A stretch of 64,000 bases of DNA from Akebia trifoliata (taxonomy: Eukaryota; Streptophyta; Magnoliopsida; Ranunculales; Lardizabalaceae), in NCBI GenBank assembly GCA_017979445.1, contig CM030717.1:18091288-18155287 (forward strand), read 5' to 3'. Of this stretch, positions 22,390 through 35,896 are shown piece after piece. Under the pieces are notes generated by a model that was not told the DNA's origin, ran no database searches, and saw nothing but the letters and a program-made list of their open reading frames with translations. Every line of letters begins with the position of its first letter. Within the stretch, counting starts at the first letter, position 1. Position numbers and translations under genes: made by a program.

Positions 22390-24116
22390 CATAAATGATT
22401 TTGACAATTCAATTTGTGCGCATTTCTGGGACCACATTTTAACTAAATTTGCTATAGTTTTCAGTTAAATTGTCAAAAATAAATTTTGTAAGTTTAAAAA
22501 TGAATTAGTATTAAAGAAATTTACGTTGTTTGATAAATTTTGGAAAAAGAAAATAGTATTCGAAGAATCTTGAAGTGAAAACACTAGAAAGAGGGTAAAA
22601 AGGGATTAAACGATAAAATGTCAAAATCACATCCGAGGGGTAATGTCGGTATTTTACATTGTTGTGTTATGTGTGAGGTGATGAACGAATACCAAAGAGT
22701 AATTTACTTTCAGGTTCATATTTTCATATTTATTTACTTTTTGTTAACGCAAGGCACTGGTTTAATTTCTGCATTGTTATTTAATTTAGGCCAGGAGCCA
22801 CGATTAGATAATAGGAAATTGGATATCTATTCTCAACTCTGTAATGTTAATTTCTCATTTTTATTCAAAGAAAAATGATATATATATATAGTTATTTTGT
22901 GAAATGTTAAAGAGCTTGTGAATACTTGAAAGGATAATCTGTCATATCATCCGGAGTGATGTACTATATTGGGATGTACGGTAGGGACAACCAAGCTAGT
23001 ATGTGGTATGAAACACCTATGAGAATGGAGTCACAATTAGAATCTGGGTTTATTCCTTTTTATCTTTACCAGTGAACTTGTAATATAAATGTGGTCGTAC
23101 ACAAATGGGGATGTATCACATACACGCCTGATAGCCATAGAGGAAGATGATTGGTCAATGATCACTAACAATTAATAATAGGCGAACGTCCTGACACGTC
23201 AAAAAAATACCCATTGCTTACGGTTGCATCAAATGGCTAGCTTGAGCCAGATAAATTGTAGACCAAATGTGGTAAGTTGCAGCGACCGACCACAAAATCA
23301 GGAAGTAAAAACCATTAAAGGATTGGAACATCATATCCTGACTAGGAGTGATCTAATCATAAAATCCCAACTATCTAATATTACTACTCCACCTTTATGT
23401 GTTATATATATGTTGTTCTAGTTTGAATTATAAATTGAAAAACATATTTACTATTTCAATGTTATCAATTAGAATTGTATAAAAAAAATGTTATATTATA
23501 AGTATTATTGCTAATTGTAGTATGAATTTTAACTGTTTAGTTGTTCATCCATGTTTATATGTACTAGTTAATCATAGTTTATCTTGTAAAACTATGCATG
23601 TATTGAAATAAATGAGAATGCTTACTTTGTTCATATTAGGAGAGGTTATTAGTTAGAATTTTTATTCACATAGTGAATAACCATTATTGCTCATCTTTTC
23701 CTTCTCATTTTTTTTAGTTTCGAAGTCGACAGTTGTTGAGACGAGCGTGGTGTCGACGAGTGAGGAACATCTAGTTGGTCATATAAATGATCAGAATTTG
23801 TTACCTGGTGAGTACTGAGACTATATCTAGTCACGTCTGTCCATGCAGGTTGCATATAGATTTTGGGTTAAGAGTTATGACTTCGTTAGTGAAATGACAT
23901 TTTTGTAAACCTGTATGTTTTTACTCCTTCCGCACTCTGATCTATCTTTACTTTGTTCGATGTTAATAGCCTTTCACTCCTTGTATATTTTTGGCATATA
24001 TATAAAAGATTGTTGTATATGGTTTATCAGGTTGTTGTATGTCTTGAAATGCTAACATAAATAGAGGAAACCATACCGAAGTCTTGAGGCGCCATCTATT
24101 ACCTCGAGATCAAGCA
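22390..24116 (+). repeat. E1 5' LTR (5' end truncated or diverged)
   Basis: It is recognised by comparison with the reverse complement of the solo LTR at 39,765-42,481. Shared blocks are GATAAAATGTCAAAATCACA, ATCATCCGGAGTGATGTACT, GGGATGTACGGTAGGGACAA and the end CCTCGAGATCAAGCA. The first roughly 1 kb of the solo LTR has no clear counterpart here, so the left boundary is approximate. Confidence 0.75.
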
Positions 24117-24153
24117 TGAGGATTTGTGTTAATGTTTCCAGGACGCCACATAG

Positions 24154-24165
24154 TGGTATTATAAC
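24154..24165 (+). other. Possible degraded Met-tRNA primer binding site of E1
   Basis: TGGTATTATAAC matches the Met-tRNA site TGGTATCAGAGC at 9 of 12 bases. It lies 37 bp beyond the LTR end, farther than usual, so either the LTR end is later than placed or this is not the site. Confidence 0.35.
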
Positions 24166-24378
24166 TCATTAGTAGTTCTGTATTGGGATTACAAGTTCTT
24201 CCGTGTCTAGAAGTCCGTAGAGCCTAGTAAGCATAGGATAAGATCATGGGTTCATTCCGTTAGTAATGGAAGTTGTGTCCGTTACTAAATTTCGAGTTAA
24301 GATAGTAATTGATGCTTTCATAAGAACGAGATTGGTCTTATTGAGATATGTGCCTTATTGCTAATAAACAAAGACAAT

Positions 24379-24845
24379 ATGAGTAGACGAGACAGAGGTT
24401 GAGGAAGAGGCCGAACTGCAATCGAGATGGGACAGGCTTTGAATTAGACCTCTGATCCGATGACATAGTTGATGACGTTTATGAGATAGATGGTTGAGTC
24501 TCAAGCCAAGTTCAGGGAGAAGATAATCGAGTCATAGACCAGACTAGTCGAAGAAGTAACTCAGTTGAGGAAACACCAGGCTTCTTCATAGGGGACAGAC
24601 CCTAGTCCACCCAAAGTTCCACCACAAGGAGCATGCCCACAGGTTGTGCCTTTGAGAGATAAGAGAGTTCCCCAGCCCCAAGGACATACAAATCTAGGAA
24701 TCTGGTTACAGAATTTTCAGCACCTACGTCTGCCAAGATTTAGAGGTTCTTCCGACCTGGCTGAGGTCGAGGAGTGGGTTTTGAAAACTCGAAAAATTTT
24801 GAGTATCATGCAGTGCCAGAGAGATCAGTGGGTGATAGTGGCGAC
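24379..24845 (+). pseudogene. E1 gag, N-terminal part
   Basis: From the ATG at 24,379 the frame reads MSRRDRG and then meets a TGA and five TAG codons, all where CGA or CAG would fit. It stays in frame to the end. The last part (LGIWLQNFQHLRLPRFRGSS, then EVEEWVLKTRKIL) is the conserved core of Ty3/gypsy retrotransposon gag. It is cut at 24,845 by E2 and resumes at 60,312. Gag would form the particle; this copy cannot. Confidence 0.85.
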
Positions 24846-26385
24846 TATAAACACCCCATTTTATCACTCACCTGATTAATCAACTCGTCAACTCAATTGC
24901 GATAGTTCTCAATGATGGATAAATATTTCAATGTTTTTTATTATTACTATATGTGTTTCTAAAATTAGGATGAGATATTTCAAACAAGCAAACTTTAGAA
25001 ATCATGCTATGCTAGGAAAATATGACCAAAAACATAGAAATCATCATTTTCAGATATAAAAAAACTTGACGAGAAAAATTACTAAAAAATGACAAAATTA
25101 CCAAAATACCCTTAACATCAAAACATCCCTAGAGACTATATTATGCTTAGGAAAACCATTTCGAACACATAAAACAACAAATTAAAATTAAATAAATCGT
25201 TTTCACCAATTTTCAAAAAATTCGACAAAATTATGAAAATGCCCCTCATAGGGTCCACACTTATTTCACGTTTAAAACACATAAGTGACAAAAACCAATA
25301 TTCTCATTAAAATCCTTACGAGAAATTGATTTCAAAACATTATAAAACATCAAAAAATAACCTCTCAACGTAAAAATCTTTTTTGAGGGCAAAACGATAA
25401 TTTTTCAACCCTAAAATTCAAAATTTTGAAACTAATAATTAAAATATTAATTAATGTAAAATGAAATTTTAATAAATTAAATTAAAAGTTTTGAAAAAAT
25501 AAAATCAATTAATCAAGCCCACAGGTCAAATTTTAAGTGGTAACCAATTTATTTAAGTGGGGCTCACATAATATTTTATAAAGAACCCTCCACCGAAGGT
25601 CCCAAAAAATTAAAAACATAATTTAAAAAAAAATCCTTGGGGGATTTCTCCAAAAAACTTAAAAAATCTTCATTCTACGTAAGTCAAAATTTAAAATTCA
25701 AAATTCAAATAAAACCTAATTAAACCCTAATTGGAACAACTTAATCTTATCTCTAAGTGACATAATCTCAAACCTAATCTCCCAAAAACTCTTTAAAAAT
25801 GGGCTTCCACCAATTAAATTCGTAGGTCAAGAAAAATCCTAAAAAAAATATACCAAAACTTCTCCCAAGACTTCCCAAAATCCTAAATTTGAAATCCCAA
25901 GTCCATACTTAACCCCCAAGCCTTAATTTTCAACTTAAAAAACACCAAAAAAATTCTTAAAACGCCCAGAAAAACTAGAAAATATTCAGATCTAGGAGAA
26001 CGAAACCTCATCTCAAAAATCGGAAGCAGATCTAGCGATAGAGACAAAAGTGGGAAGATTTACACGAGGAATGCTCTCCGCCAGTTTCTGAGGGAATCGA
26101 TCGTCGCAATCACCCAGGTAAATAAGATTATCTTTTTATTTTAATTTTTAGGTCATTTTTTCTTGCAATGTAAAATTTTTGGAAAAAGTAGAAACTGGCA
26201 TTCATCGAGTGGGATTGGTGCTTAATACCTTTCAATCCCGTAATGTGATCCCCAGACCCATTTTTTTGTAATTCAGTAACTTTTATCCAGTTAGAGTCAT
26301 GTTTTGGTTCCTAGACCGTAAAACTAGATGGCAATTCCCAAAAAAATAAAAGTTGATCTACACCCGCGGATCGAGGGTGCTTTCA
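24846..26385 (+). repeat. E2 5' LTR
   Basis: It starts TATAAACACCCC (mutated TGTAGACACCCC) and ends GGGTGCTTTCA. The shared primer-site block follows as GTAGCAACTCTCTACTAGGG, heavily mutated. The TATA box seen in other copies is lost (CTTTAAAAATGG near 25,793). Confidence 0.9.
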
Positions 26386-28562
26386 GTAGCAACTCTCTAC
26401 TAGGGATAGTTTGATGATCAAACTTGAAAATTCTAAAATCTTGGTGCATTGCAAAATTGGCCTAATTTTCAATTTATTTTATTCATTTATTTAAATTCTT
26501 TTGGCTTAGTTGTAAATTGTTTGGTTGCTTTTTTGTAGACATTTTCTTTTTCAGTTATTTTTCTTGGGTCTTAATTAAGGGTCACGTGGGGGTCCAATTC
26601 GGTGACCCATAATAATTTTAAATGTTTGAAAATAATAATGAATTGAGGATGGAATGATAAGGATTGAGATGAGGAACCATGGATTTTATTTTATTTCTTT
26701 TTTTAATTTTGGTGTGATAGTAAAAATTTTCTTTTTTTTACTTGGCCAATGTTTTTAGGTTTCTTTAAATATATATATATATGTATATATGTATATAAAT
26801 TTTTTTTTTTAAATTTCAATAAAAGAAGGGGGTTTTTTTTTTGCTTGGTAAAATAAAAATAAATTTGGTTTTAATAAAAAAAAAAAGTAAAAGAGTCTTT
26901 TTATTTTGTTCATGTAAAAAAAAGAAAAAGAAAAAATTAAATAAAAATAAAAAAGGGGGGTTTTGTGCCTATTTCAATGTTGGGTCTGATTGATTATTTT
27001 TTGTGCTATACTAATTGATTGTCCATCTGATATGCCATAATCGATATATATTTTTTATATACATGCCTTGATATGAATTTCGATGCTATGGATTTTATAT
27101 CAATGTTTAAATGATATCCATATGTTGTTAGTTTGATCTTGCCCATGGGTCTATTCATATGAAAAATGCCCCAAGCACACCCTACCTTATTTTGCACACA
27201 CCACTAGCACGTTTAAATGTTGCATTGCATGCTTGCATGTCCCTTATAGCTAACATGGTACTAGTACATGGTCCGGTTTCCTCATGAGATACGACTCCAT
27301 TCATGAAAACCACAACTCCAATCACGTACCTTTATGGTATATAAAATTGGGGTATCAATACCATTCGATCAGGTAACCCTGAAAGGTATATGGAGCGACC
27401 TTAGCCTTTGTTCTATTATAAGCTGCAAAGTCTCATGCCCAATTACCAACATAGTACAGTACGTGTGTCGGTCCCCTTGTGGGATACTAAACCATTTATG
27501 AAAACTACAACCCTAAACTCGTATCTATATGGTATATCAAGCCAAGTCACCACGTACCGTCTGATAGAGTACGCTCAAAAGGTATTTAGGTGCACTTGAG
27601 CAAGAGTGGCTAGATAAATTGCATTGCATGTAATAAACCTAGAGTAAATGAGCCTTTATATAAGTCACGACCTGAATCGACTATGGGTGTTCCCAGGTTG
27701 TTCTATTTAATCCAACCAACAGGTAAGTGAGCAGACCAGTCCAGACAATACAAACTAAACTCGCAATATTGATCCAACCCAATATGTGAAATGTACCAAC
27801 CAATTTGAACCAATTAAATCAATTGGCCCAATCGACAAATGGATCAAACTAATCAACACCAACCGGTTGGAGTAATTGGTTTTACTTTCAAATATTCAAA
27901 TCATTTCATACAAAAAAGATTTGATCCTAGAGTCAATTTAATTTGTCTGATCAAAAGTTCAATCCTAATAGGAGTAGACCCGTGACTAACCTTTCTCACC
28001 TTCTTAATTACCATAAATTTATAGTACATTTGGATTCGATATTTTCCACTAGACTTGGGATAATTTATATCAAAATTTTAATCATGTGGTTAAGAGTCAA
28101 ACCTTTAGAATCAATGGTTAATCTTGGTTTACTTCCAATCAGGTAATAATTGCTCACAAACGTTATAAACCCCATCTATGCTACTTTGGGTCTGTCAAAA
28201 GAGTTATCAAGTCAAAGTACTAATGTCAAGTCCATGTAGTTTAACTCTGTACCATAGTATTATGCCCATCCACCTAGAAGGACATCCCCGCTTTGTAGAT
28301 AAGCATCCCCAAGTTTTCTTTTAGTTTCAATTTAGTTTTCATCAGCCTTTAAATTCAGTTGGTCATTTTAGTTATGCTAGTCCTTTTTAATTTTTGAGCT
28401 TTAATTGAGTTTGTCAACCTATGTTTTTTTATTCCAATAAAATAAAGAAGTTTTTTATTACCATCTGTGCAATAATAATGTGAACATAAAATCTAATATG
28501 TAAAATAACTTAGAGCTCACTAATCAAACTTGATAAATATTAGAATTAAAGAGTACACTCAA
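26386..28562 (+). other. E2 leader, non-coding
   Basis: It contains long T-rich and A-rich runs, a (TA)n stretch near 26,768-26,798, and a block (27,000-27,960) that is repeated in the leaders of E3 (34,520-35,600) and E4 (42,540-43,700). That block includes TTTTGCACACACCACTAGCA and GGTATATCAAnCCAAGTCAC. No gag is present. Confidence 0.75.
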
Positions 28563-28686
28563 GAAGTGCAAATCGGTACTGCATTATCATTAGAGGAACA
28601 TAAAAAAATGATAGACCTACTCAAGAAATTTAATAGTGTTCACTCATGGATCTATGAGAATATGTTAGTTATAAGCATCATGTAGC
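28563..28686 (+). pseudogene. E2 start of reverse transcriptase region
   Basis: The frame EVQIGTALSLEEHKKMIDLL ending in a TAG at 28,684-28,686 matches the conserved lead-in to Tat reverse transcriptase (the pattern EVxIGTxLSxEExKKLIxLL). Only about 40 residues remain. The palm domain and the YxDD motif are missing. The same short segment survives in E3 and E4. Confidence 0.75.
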
Positions 28687-29639
28687 CTTTCATCAGAACA
28701 TATTGTACCAAAATATATCAACACATAAAGTCAAGAGTGATTTTTAAGGTCAATTGAAACACATAAGAAGGATCCATCATACTGTTCATTTAAAAGAGGA
28801 AGGTTGTCTTTCGCAAAAGAATAACAGATTTTTCAAACTTCTGAAAGCTTTGAATGAGTCAATGACAAATAGAAGAACTCAATCACACTCAATTTCGTAG
28901 AAGAAGACTGAAGATTACTCATTCTCAAAAGAAGATCTTACTTGATAGAGCAATTAAGACATCGAGTTCTTAGAACCTTGACCAAATCAAGTGGCATTTT
29001 ACCAAAGGAGGCCTTCTTTGGTCGAATATTTTTCTTATCTTTCCAAGAAAAAGATAACCTTCTTTAGCCCCTTGCAGCTTTTAAAAATTCAATTGCCTCT
29101 TCTTTCTAAACCACATCAACCAATCTCGAAAGGAAAGTCTATGTATAGACTACGTTTTAATCTGATCCCAAAAGAGAGAATAAAGATTTGGGGTATGTAG
29201 GCAACCTGAGAAGTTACTTCAAGTCCAGTCAGACAGAAAAAAATGTATTCTCTTACGAAAAGTGTCATCCAAAAGGAAAATCCTCTATTAAAATGTTCAA
29301 AAGAAAAAAATGTCAAACTAAGGGCATTAGAAAAATAGAATTAACAGAATTGACAAAAAAGAAAAGAATGCCAAACTAAGGGCATTAGAAAAAAAATAAT
29401 CAAAAGAATTGACAGAAAATAGAGAATATCATATTAGGGACATTCTGGAAAGTCGAGCTTTATACATTTTCTTTCTAAACCATGTCCTAAGCCCACCTAT
29501 TAAGTCCTCTGAATTCTAATTTACTTGGTTAAGGTGCAAGAAACCAAGAAGTTGTTGAGTTCAATATTCAAGATCATTAAGAAAAAAAGAAGCCATTGTG
29601 ACTTAGGCAAAAGTTAGGGTATAACCATAAAAAAATAAG
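28687..29639 (+). other. E2 post-pol region
   Basis: Degenerate sequence ending with a block at about 29,152-29,230 (TCTGATCCCAAAA, GGGTATGTAGGCAACCTGAG) that recurs in E4 (45,555-45,620) and E3 (53,925-53,995). It marks the end of the coding part in this family. Confidence 0.65.
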
Positions 29640-30070
29640 GCCTGTTAGGTTGAAAACCTGAAAAGACAATCCAGGCAAAATTCAAGACATCCAAAAGAAA
29701 AACAAAATCTACTAGGCTAAAAACCTGAAAAGGAAACCTAGGCAAAAATTAAGACACCAAAAAAAAAAAAAAAAATTCCATTGAGAAGAAAAATTCAAAA
29801 GGAAATTGTCGAGTTGAATATTCAAGACCATCAAGAAAAAAGAAAAGTTTGCTAAGTTGAAATCCGAAGGGGCGACTTAGGCAAAAATTAGGACATAATC
29901 ATAAAAAAATAAGGCCTACTAAGTTGAAAACCTGAAAATACGACCTAGGCAAAAATGAAGGCATCCTCAAAACAAAAAAAACAAAAACAAAACGTACTAG
30001 GTTGAAAACCTGAAAAAGCAACCTACGAAAAAATTAGAATACCAAAAAAGGAAAAGAAAAATCCTATTGA
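29640..30070 (+). repeat. E2 degenerate GTTGAAAACCTGAAAAG repeats
   Basis: The phrase AGGTTGAAAACCTGAAAAG followed by GACCTAGGCAAAAATTA recurs about four times with A-rich spacers. The same type of repeat is found at the corresponding place in E4 and E3. Confidence 0.75.
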
Positions 30071-30689
30071 GAAGAAAAATTTGGAAGGAAATTTACTAGA
30101 AAATGCACAAAGTTATTCTAGTCACAGCATTCGTTTTTCAACCAAGAGCTCACATTCGACAAAGACAATGTTAAAATCGATGAAACTCGAAAGTCATCTT
30201 GAGCATATCAGATCTTTAAGAGTATGTTTACTTGTCCAAGTATTTTCTAAAGAAAAATATAGAATCATCGATCACTTTGAAGAGAAAGATCTTCTATTCT
30301 AATAATTATCAAGATTTTAAGTCCAATTCAAGCATTTCTCAAAATAAATTTGAAAAAAAAATGATCAAATTCCTTATTGCACATATGATAATCTTAAGAG
30401 TCTTGAAAATTTAAAGGAATGTCGATTCTTCTATCTGTCATTTATCAGCGTTCATAGTTTCTGATCCATACTTTTCAAGAGCAATCCATTCCATCAATTT
30501 TGTAGTCAAGTTTCAATTAGAAGTCAATCTTGAAACTAAGGGCATTTTTTAAAGTCATTGTTATTCTAAAGTTTCATTCTTAATCACATGATAAAGAAGA
30601 AAATCTTACTCAAAAGTCTAAAACTCTGGTAGAGCCCAATGTTATTATAAATCTAAAACTCTGGTAGATGCATGATAAATCAATAAAGA

Positions 30690-31445
30690 CCCAATTTTTG
30701 AAATTTTGAGCCCAACAATACCAAGGTTCTAAATAATCTAAGCTCAAGAAGCACGTCTCTAGTAAGTTCTAGTTTGAGAAACGAAACTCCAATTTTTTGA
30801 AGTAAGATTCTAATAAATTGTTGCAAACCCAAGCCCGAGCCTAAGAAGCATGGCTCTGTTGACTTCGAGTCTGAAAAATGAGACTCCAATTTTTGAATAA
30901 GGATTTTAATAAGTTCTTGCCAACCGAAGCCTAAGAAGTGTGGCTCTAGTAAGTTCGAGTCCGAAAAACGAAACTAACATTTTTAAGTAGGATTCTAATA
31001 AGTACCTACAAACCCAAGTCCGAGAAGTATGGCTCCATTGATTTCAAGTCCGAGAAACGAGACTCCAATTTTTGAATGAAGATTTTAATAAGTTCCTGCC
31101 AACCTAAGTCCAAGAAACGTGGTCCCAGTAAGTTTAAGTTTGAGAAATGATAAAGTAGGATTCTAATAAGTTTCTACAAACCCAAGCCCAAGAAGCATGG
31201 CTCCGTTGAGTTCGAGTCCAAGAAACGAAATCCCAATTTTTAAATAAGGATTTTAATAAGTTCTTACTAACCCCAGCCCGAGAAGCGTGACTCTGATAAG
31301 TTTGAGTCCGAGAAACGAGACTCCAACTTTTTGAAGTAGGATTCTAATAAGTTCTTGCAAATCCAAGCTCGAAAAGTGTGGCTCTAGTAAGTTCAAGTCC
31401 AAAAAATGTGACTCCAATTTTTGAATAAGGATTTTAATAAGTTCC
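30690..31445 (+). repeat. E2 minisatellite, about 90-bp unit (left part)
   Basis: A unit including AAGTTCCTGCCAACCnAAGCC, AAGTTnGAGTCCGAGAAACG and GGATTTTAATAAG repeats at about 30,911, 31,001, 31,091, 31,171, 31,261, 31,351 and 31,441. E3 inserted into the last unit, duplicating GTTCC. Confidence 0.85.
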
Positions 31446-32985
31446 TGTAGACACCCCGTTTTCGCACTCGCCTGATTAATCAACTCGTCAACCCGATTGT
31501 AACGGTTCCCAATGATGGATGAATATTCCAATATTTTTATTTATTACTAGATATGTTTCAGAAATTCAGATAAGGTATCTCAAGTGAACAAAACTTTAGA
31601 AACCACGCTACGTTAGAAAAATATGACCCAAAAATATAGAAACCATCATTTTGAGACAAAAAGAAGTTTTACGTGAAAAATCACTAATATATTATCAAAT
31701 TACCAAAATACCCATAACGTCTAAACATCCAAAAAGCCTCTATTACACTTAGGAAAATCCTTTTGAACATATAAAATAATAAATTAAAATCAAACAAACT
31801 ATTTCACCAATTTTCACCAAATTCGATAAAATTATAAAAATACCCCTCAAAGGGTCCACGATTACTTCACGTCCAAAACTCATAAATGACATAAATCGAT
31901 ACTCCCATTGAATTCCTTATGAAAAATTAATTTTAAAACATCCCAAAACATCTAAAAATGACTTCGAAATGCAAAAGCCATCTTTGAGGGTAAAACGATA
32001 ATTTTTCAATCTTAAAAATTTTAAAATTTTGAAAGTAATAATTAAAATATTAATTAACGTAAAGTGAAATCTTAATAAATTAAATTTAAAATTTTTAAAC
32101 AAATAAAATCAATTAATTAAGCTCACGAGCCAAATTTTAAATGGTAGCTCATTTGTTCAAATGGAACCCACTTGACATTTATTAAAAGACACCTCCATTT
32201 GGGGGCCCAAATAATTAAAAATATAATTAAGGGGATTTTTCAAAAAAATTTAAAAAGATATTCTTTGTACGTAAGAATTAAAATCCTAATTCCAAATCTT
32301 AATTCAAAACCCTAATGAAACCCTAATTCACCTTATCTAAAATAAACCTAGTCAAACCTAAAAGCTCCCAAAAAACTTTATAAATAAGAGCCTCCACAAC
32401 CCAATTTCGCAGGTCAAAATAAATCCTAGGAAAGAGTGGTCAAAAACTTCCCCCATCCTTCTCAAAACTCTAAATTTGATGCCTCAACTCCCTACTCAAC
32501 ATCCAAATCCCAATTTTTACTCAAAAAATACCTAAAAACCCTTCAAAAACATCTAAAAACTCTAAAAAAATACCTAAAAAATTAGAAAATACTCAGATTT
32601 AGGATGATGATACCTCATCTTGTAAATCAGAAGTGGATCCAATGATGAATAAAAAGTAAGAAAACTCACACGAGGACGCTCTCCGCCAACTGTGAGGAAA
32701 CCAATTGTCGCAATCACCGGGTAATTTAGGTTTTTATTTTATTTTTTTAGGTCATTTTTAGCAATGTAATAATTTTTGAAAAAGTAAAGATCGACATTTA
32801 TCGGGCGGGATCGATGCCTAATACCTTCTGATATCGTAACGTGATCCCCGAACATTTCTTTTCGTAGATTAGTATATTTTTCTGATTTAGAGTCAATATT
32901 CGATTCCTAGACCATAATAACTAGGTGGTAACTCCCAAACACCCTAAAAAGCGGATCCGCAACTCGCGGATCGATGGCACTTTTA
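31446..32985 (+). repeat. E3 5' LTR
   Basis: Starts TGTAGACACCCCGTTTTCGC and ends GGCACTTTTA (final C to T). The TATA box TATAAATAAG is at 32,379-32,388. The primer-site block GTGGCGACTCCATTGGGGAT follows at 32,986. Confidence 0.93.
32379..32388 (+). promoter_or_regulatory. TATA box in E3 5' LTR
   Basis: TATAAATAAG sits at the same place in the LTR as TATAAATAGG in several other copies, about 600 bp before the LTR end. It is the likely core promoter of the element. Confidence 0.6.
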
Positions 32986-35896
32986 GTGGCGACTCCATTG
33001 GGGATAATTGAGGATCAAACTTGAAGAATCCCAAAAATTAATGCATTGCCAAATAGACCTAGTTTTTTATTTTATTTTATTTATTTATCTATTTTTTTTA
33101 GATTTTATTATTTTGTTCTTGTGGTATCATTTGATTGGATTTTGAGTATGATATTCTGGATTATTATTTTATATGGTTCAATCGAGGGTCACTTGGGATG
33201 ACCCTAAATAATTCAAGTGGTTAGTTTCATTGAAGATGGAATGACAGTGGTTGGGATGAGGAGCCACAGATTTGTTTTTTTTACAAGATTTGTTTGGATG
33301 AAATTATTTTTACACGTTACTATGCATGGATGGCGAGTTATGAAAATAAATTATTTGCAAGTGATGTACTAAGAAATAGAAAAAATTATTTTTTTAATGT
33401 TGTTCGTGATGAGGAAGGGCTTCCAAGAAAAAAAAATCACAAAAAAATAAAACAACACTTACACGTGGTGTGCCGATAGTGAAAATATTTTTGTTTTTCA
33501 TTTTTCTATCTTCTTCTCCATATGTGTGTTGAAAAAGGCAGCAAATAGATAAAGACATTTCTCTCTCTCTCTCTCTCATTCTTTGTTCTTCAGGTCTGGT
33601 AGATTTTGAATGGAGCTTAATACCTTATTGGTAGTCTTTTGGGCTTAGTTTGGTATCACTGAAATTAAAAATTATGTTCATACAAGTCCCAATTTCTAAT
33701 AAGAGAACTAATCCAAGAATTTTCAGCCTCCTCTTGTGAAAAATACCTTCTGTCATTCGAACTATGGCAACTAATGAAATTTTTTCACCAAACATAATAA
33801 AGCAATCGTGCTGTTATTGAACGGTGAAACTCTGCCCTGATTGTTTATCACAATCATTTGACACATTTTGCCTTTTGAAGATCACATGGTGCAGCAGTTT
33901 TTAACTTCTCTGTTTGGAAACCATTGATGAAACCAATTCGAAAGGAAGATTTCTTCCTAAGATGATCTTGATTAATCGAAATTTAAGAAATAATCCAACA
34001 CTCTAATGAATACATACGTGGTTTTACCCTAAGGTTTCTGTGTCGATTAAATAGCAAGAGTGAAGAGTTTTGAATCTCAAAAACCCAAATTGCAGCCCTC
34101 TCTATCGCTAAAAAGAAGATAATTGTTTTTCGTTCACCCCATTCTTTATCAATAATGCACCATCGACATGTTGGTTACATCTTTCTTAGCTAACAAAAAG
34201 GTTGGAGTGACAATTTTTTTTGGGTTGTGTTTTAAGTTTTTTTAATTTAAAATCAATTTGTTTAAAAGAGAGGTTTTTTTTTTTTGGTTTGCTTGTTACT
34301 TGGTAAAACAAAAATCGATTTGTTTTTCAGAAAAAATGAAAAGTCATGTATCCTTATCTCAACAACTATCGTGCTATCTTTAATTCGATGTTCTTTGAAA
34401 TTCCGAATCATTTTAGATCATCAAAAGTGATCCTTGATTGGAGAAAAAAATAATAATAAAAAAATAAACAAAATTTTTGTGTCTGTTTCAATCAAATAAA
34501 TTGTTTTTTGGTTATATTCATTGCTTGCCCATCTAATATGCCATTATATCTATATTTTAATGTGCATGCTTGGATCTTAATCTTGATGTGATGAACTGTG
34601 TGGGTAGTATTCATGTGATATTCATGTTTTAATAGTTTGATCTGGCTCACGGGCCCATTTATCTGAAAAATGCCCCGGTCACATCCCACCCTGTTTTGCA
34701 CACACCACTAGCACGTTTATTTTGTTGCATTGCACGCTTGCATGTCCCTTCTAGCTAACGTGGCACTAGTGCATGGCGCGGTCTTTTCGTGAGATGCAAC
34801 GTCATGCATGAAAGCCACAACTCCAGTCACGTACCTTATGGTATATAAAACTGGGGCATCAGTATCGTTCGATCAGGTGACACTGAAAGGTATATCGATG
34901 CACCTATGTTAGAGTGACCTGAACCTTTGTCCTATTGTAGGTCGCAAAGTCATATGTCTCGATCACCAACCCTAGACTCATACTTATACGGTATATCAAA
35001 GTTAATCTAAGTTCACTAACTGCACTTCTTGGTTAAAATCATTGCCTAAGCAAGATCCTACCCTGATGTTCTACAGTACAAAAGGGATATACTACGTCTA
35101 TTCTAGACGAGAGGTGACTTAAGAGTGCCCTTACTCAACATCGTGCGCCACCTCTCAATTGGGGATTAAACTAGCTGCTTTTGACTTCAGAGATTTGGGT
35201 TGGAGTCTTAGATTATCACATGTATGGTATATCAAACCAAGTCACCACGTACCATTTGATTGAGTACGCTCGAGAGGTATATAGGTGCACTTGGGAAAGG
35301 GTGGTCAGGTAAATTGCACTGCATGTAGTAAACCTAGAGTCTAGAAGTCTTCCTATAGGTCACGACTCGAACTGACTATGGGTGTTCCCGGGTTGCTCTA
35401 TTTAATCCAACTAAAAGGTAAGTGGGTGGGTCGGTCCACATTGCTCCAATCAAACTCGTAATATCAATCCAACCCAGTAGACTTAATTCATGAGACATAC
35501 TAGTCAATATCAAGTTAAACCAATTAGCCCAATTGGTAAATGAATCTTATGGATCAACACATGGACCGGTTGAACTAATTGGCTTAAAAATATTGGATGA
35601 AGTGATACAAGTGAAATATTCTGATCCATTGGGTCGAACTGGCCCAAACTCAAATGGGTACATAGTCCCAATCACCTTGCATCGACCAGTTTAATTCAAT
35701 GGACTGAAAATTTCATACTTAACAAGATCAGTAAATCATCTTCATGTAATATTTCTTAATCGAAATATGTCATTGGTTAAAGATTTTGAATCTAAGGGTT
35801 AACTTAACCCATGCTATCAAGAGGAACCTCTATTTGTTAAAAACCTACTCTAGGATCTATAATTGGTAATCCACCTTTGATGGGGTTTTAAGGGTT
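32986..35896 (+). other. E3 leader, non-coding
   Basis: It begins with the primer-site block and then T-rich sequence. A short frame at 33,294-33,479 (MDEIIFTRYYAWMASYENKL onward) has a partial counterpart in the E4 leader. The conserved block with GTTTTGCACACACCACTAGC lies at 34,690. No known domain. Confidence 0.75.
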
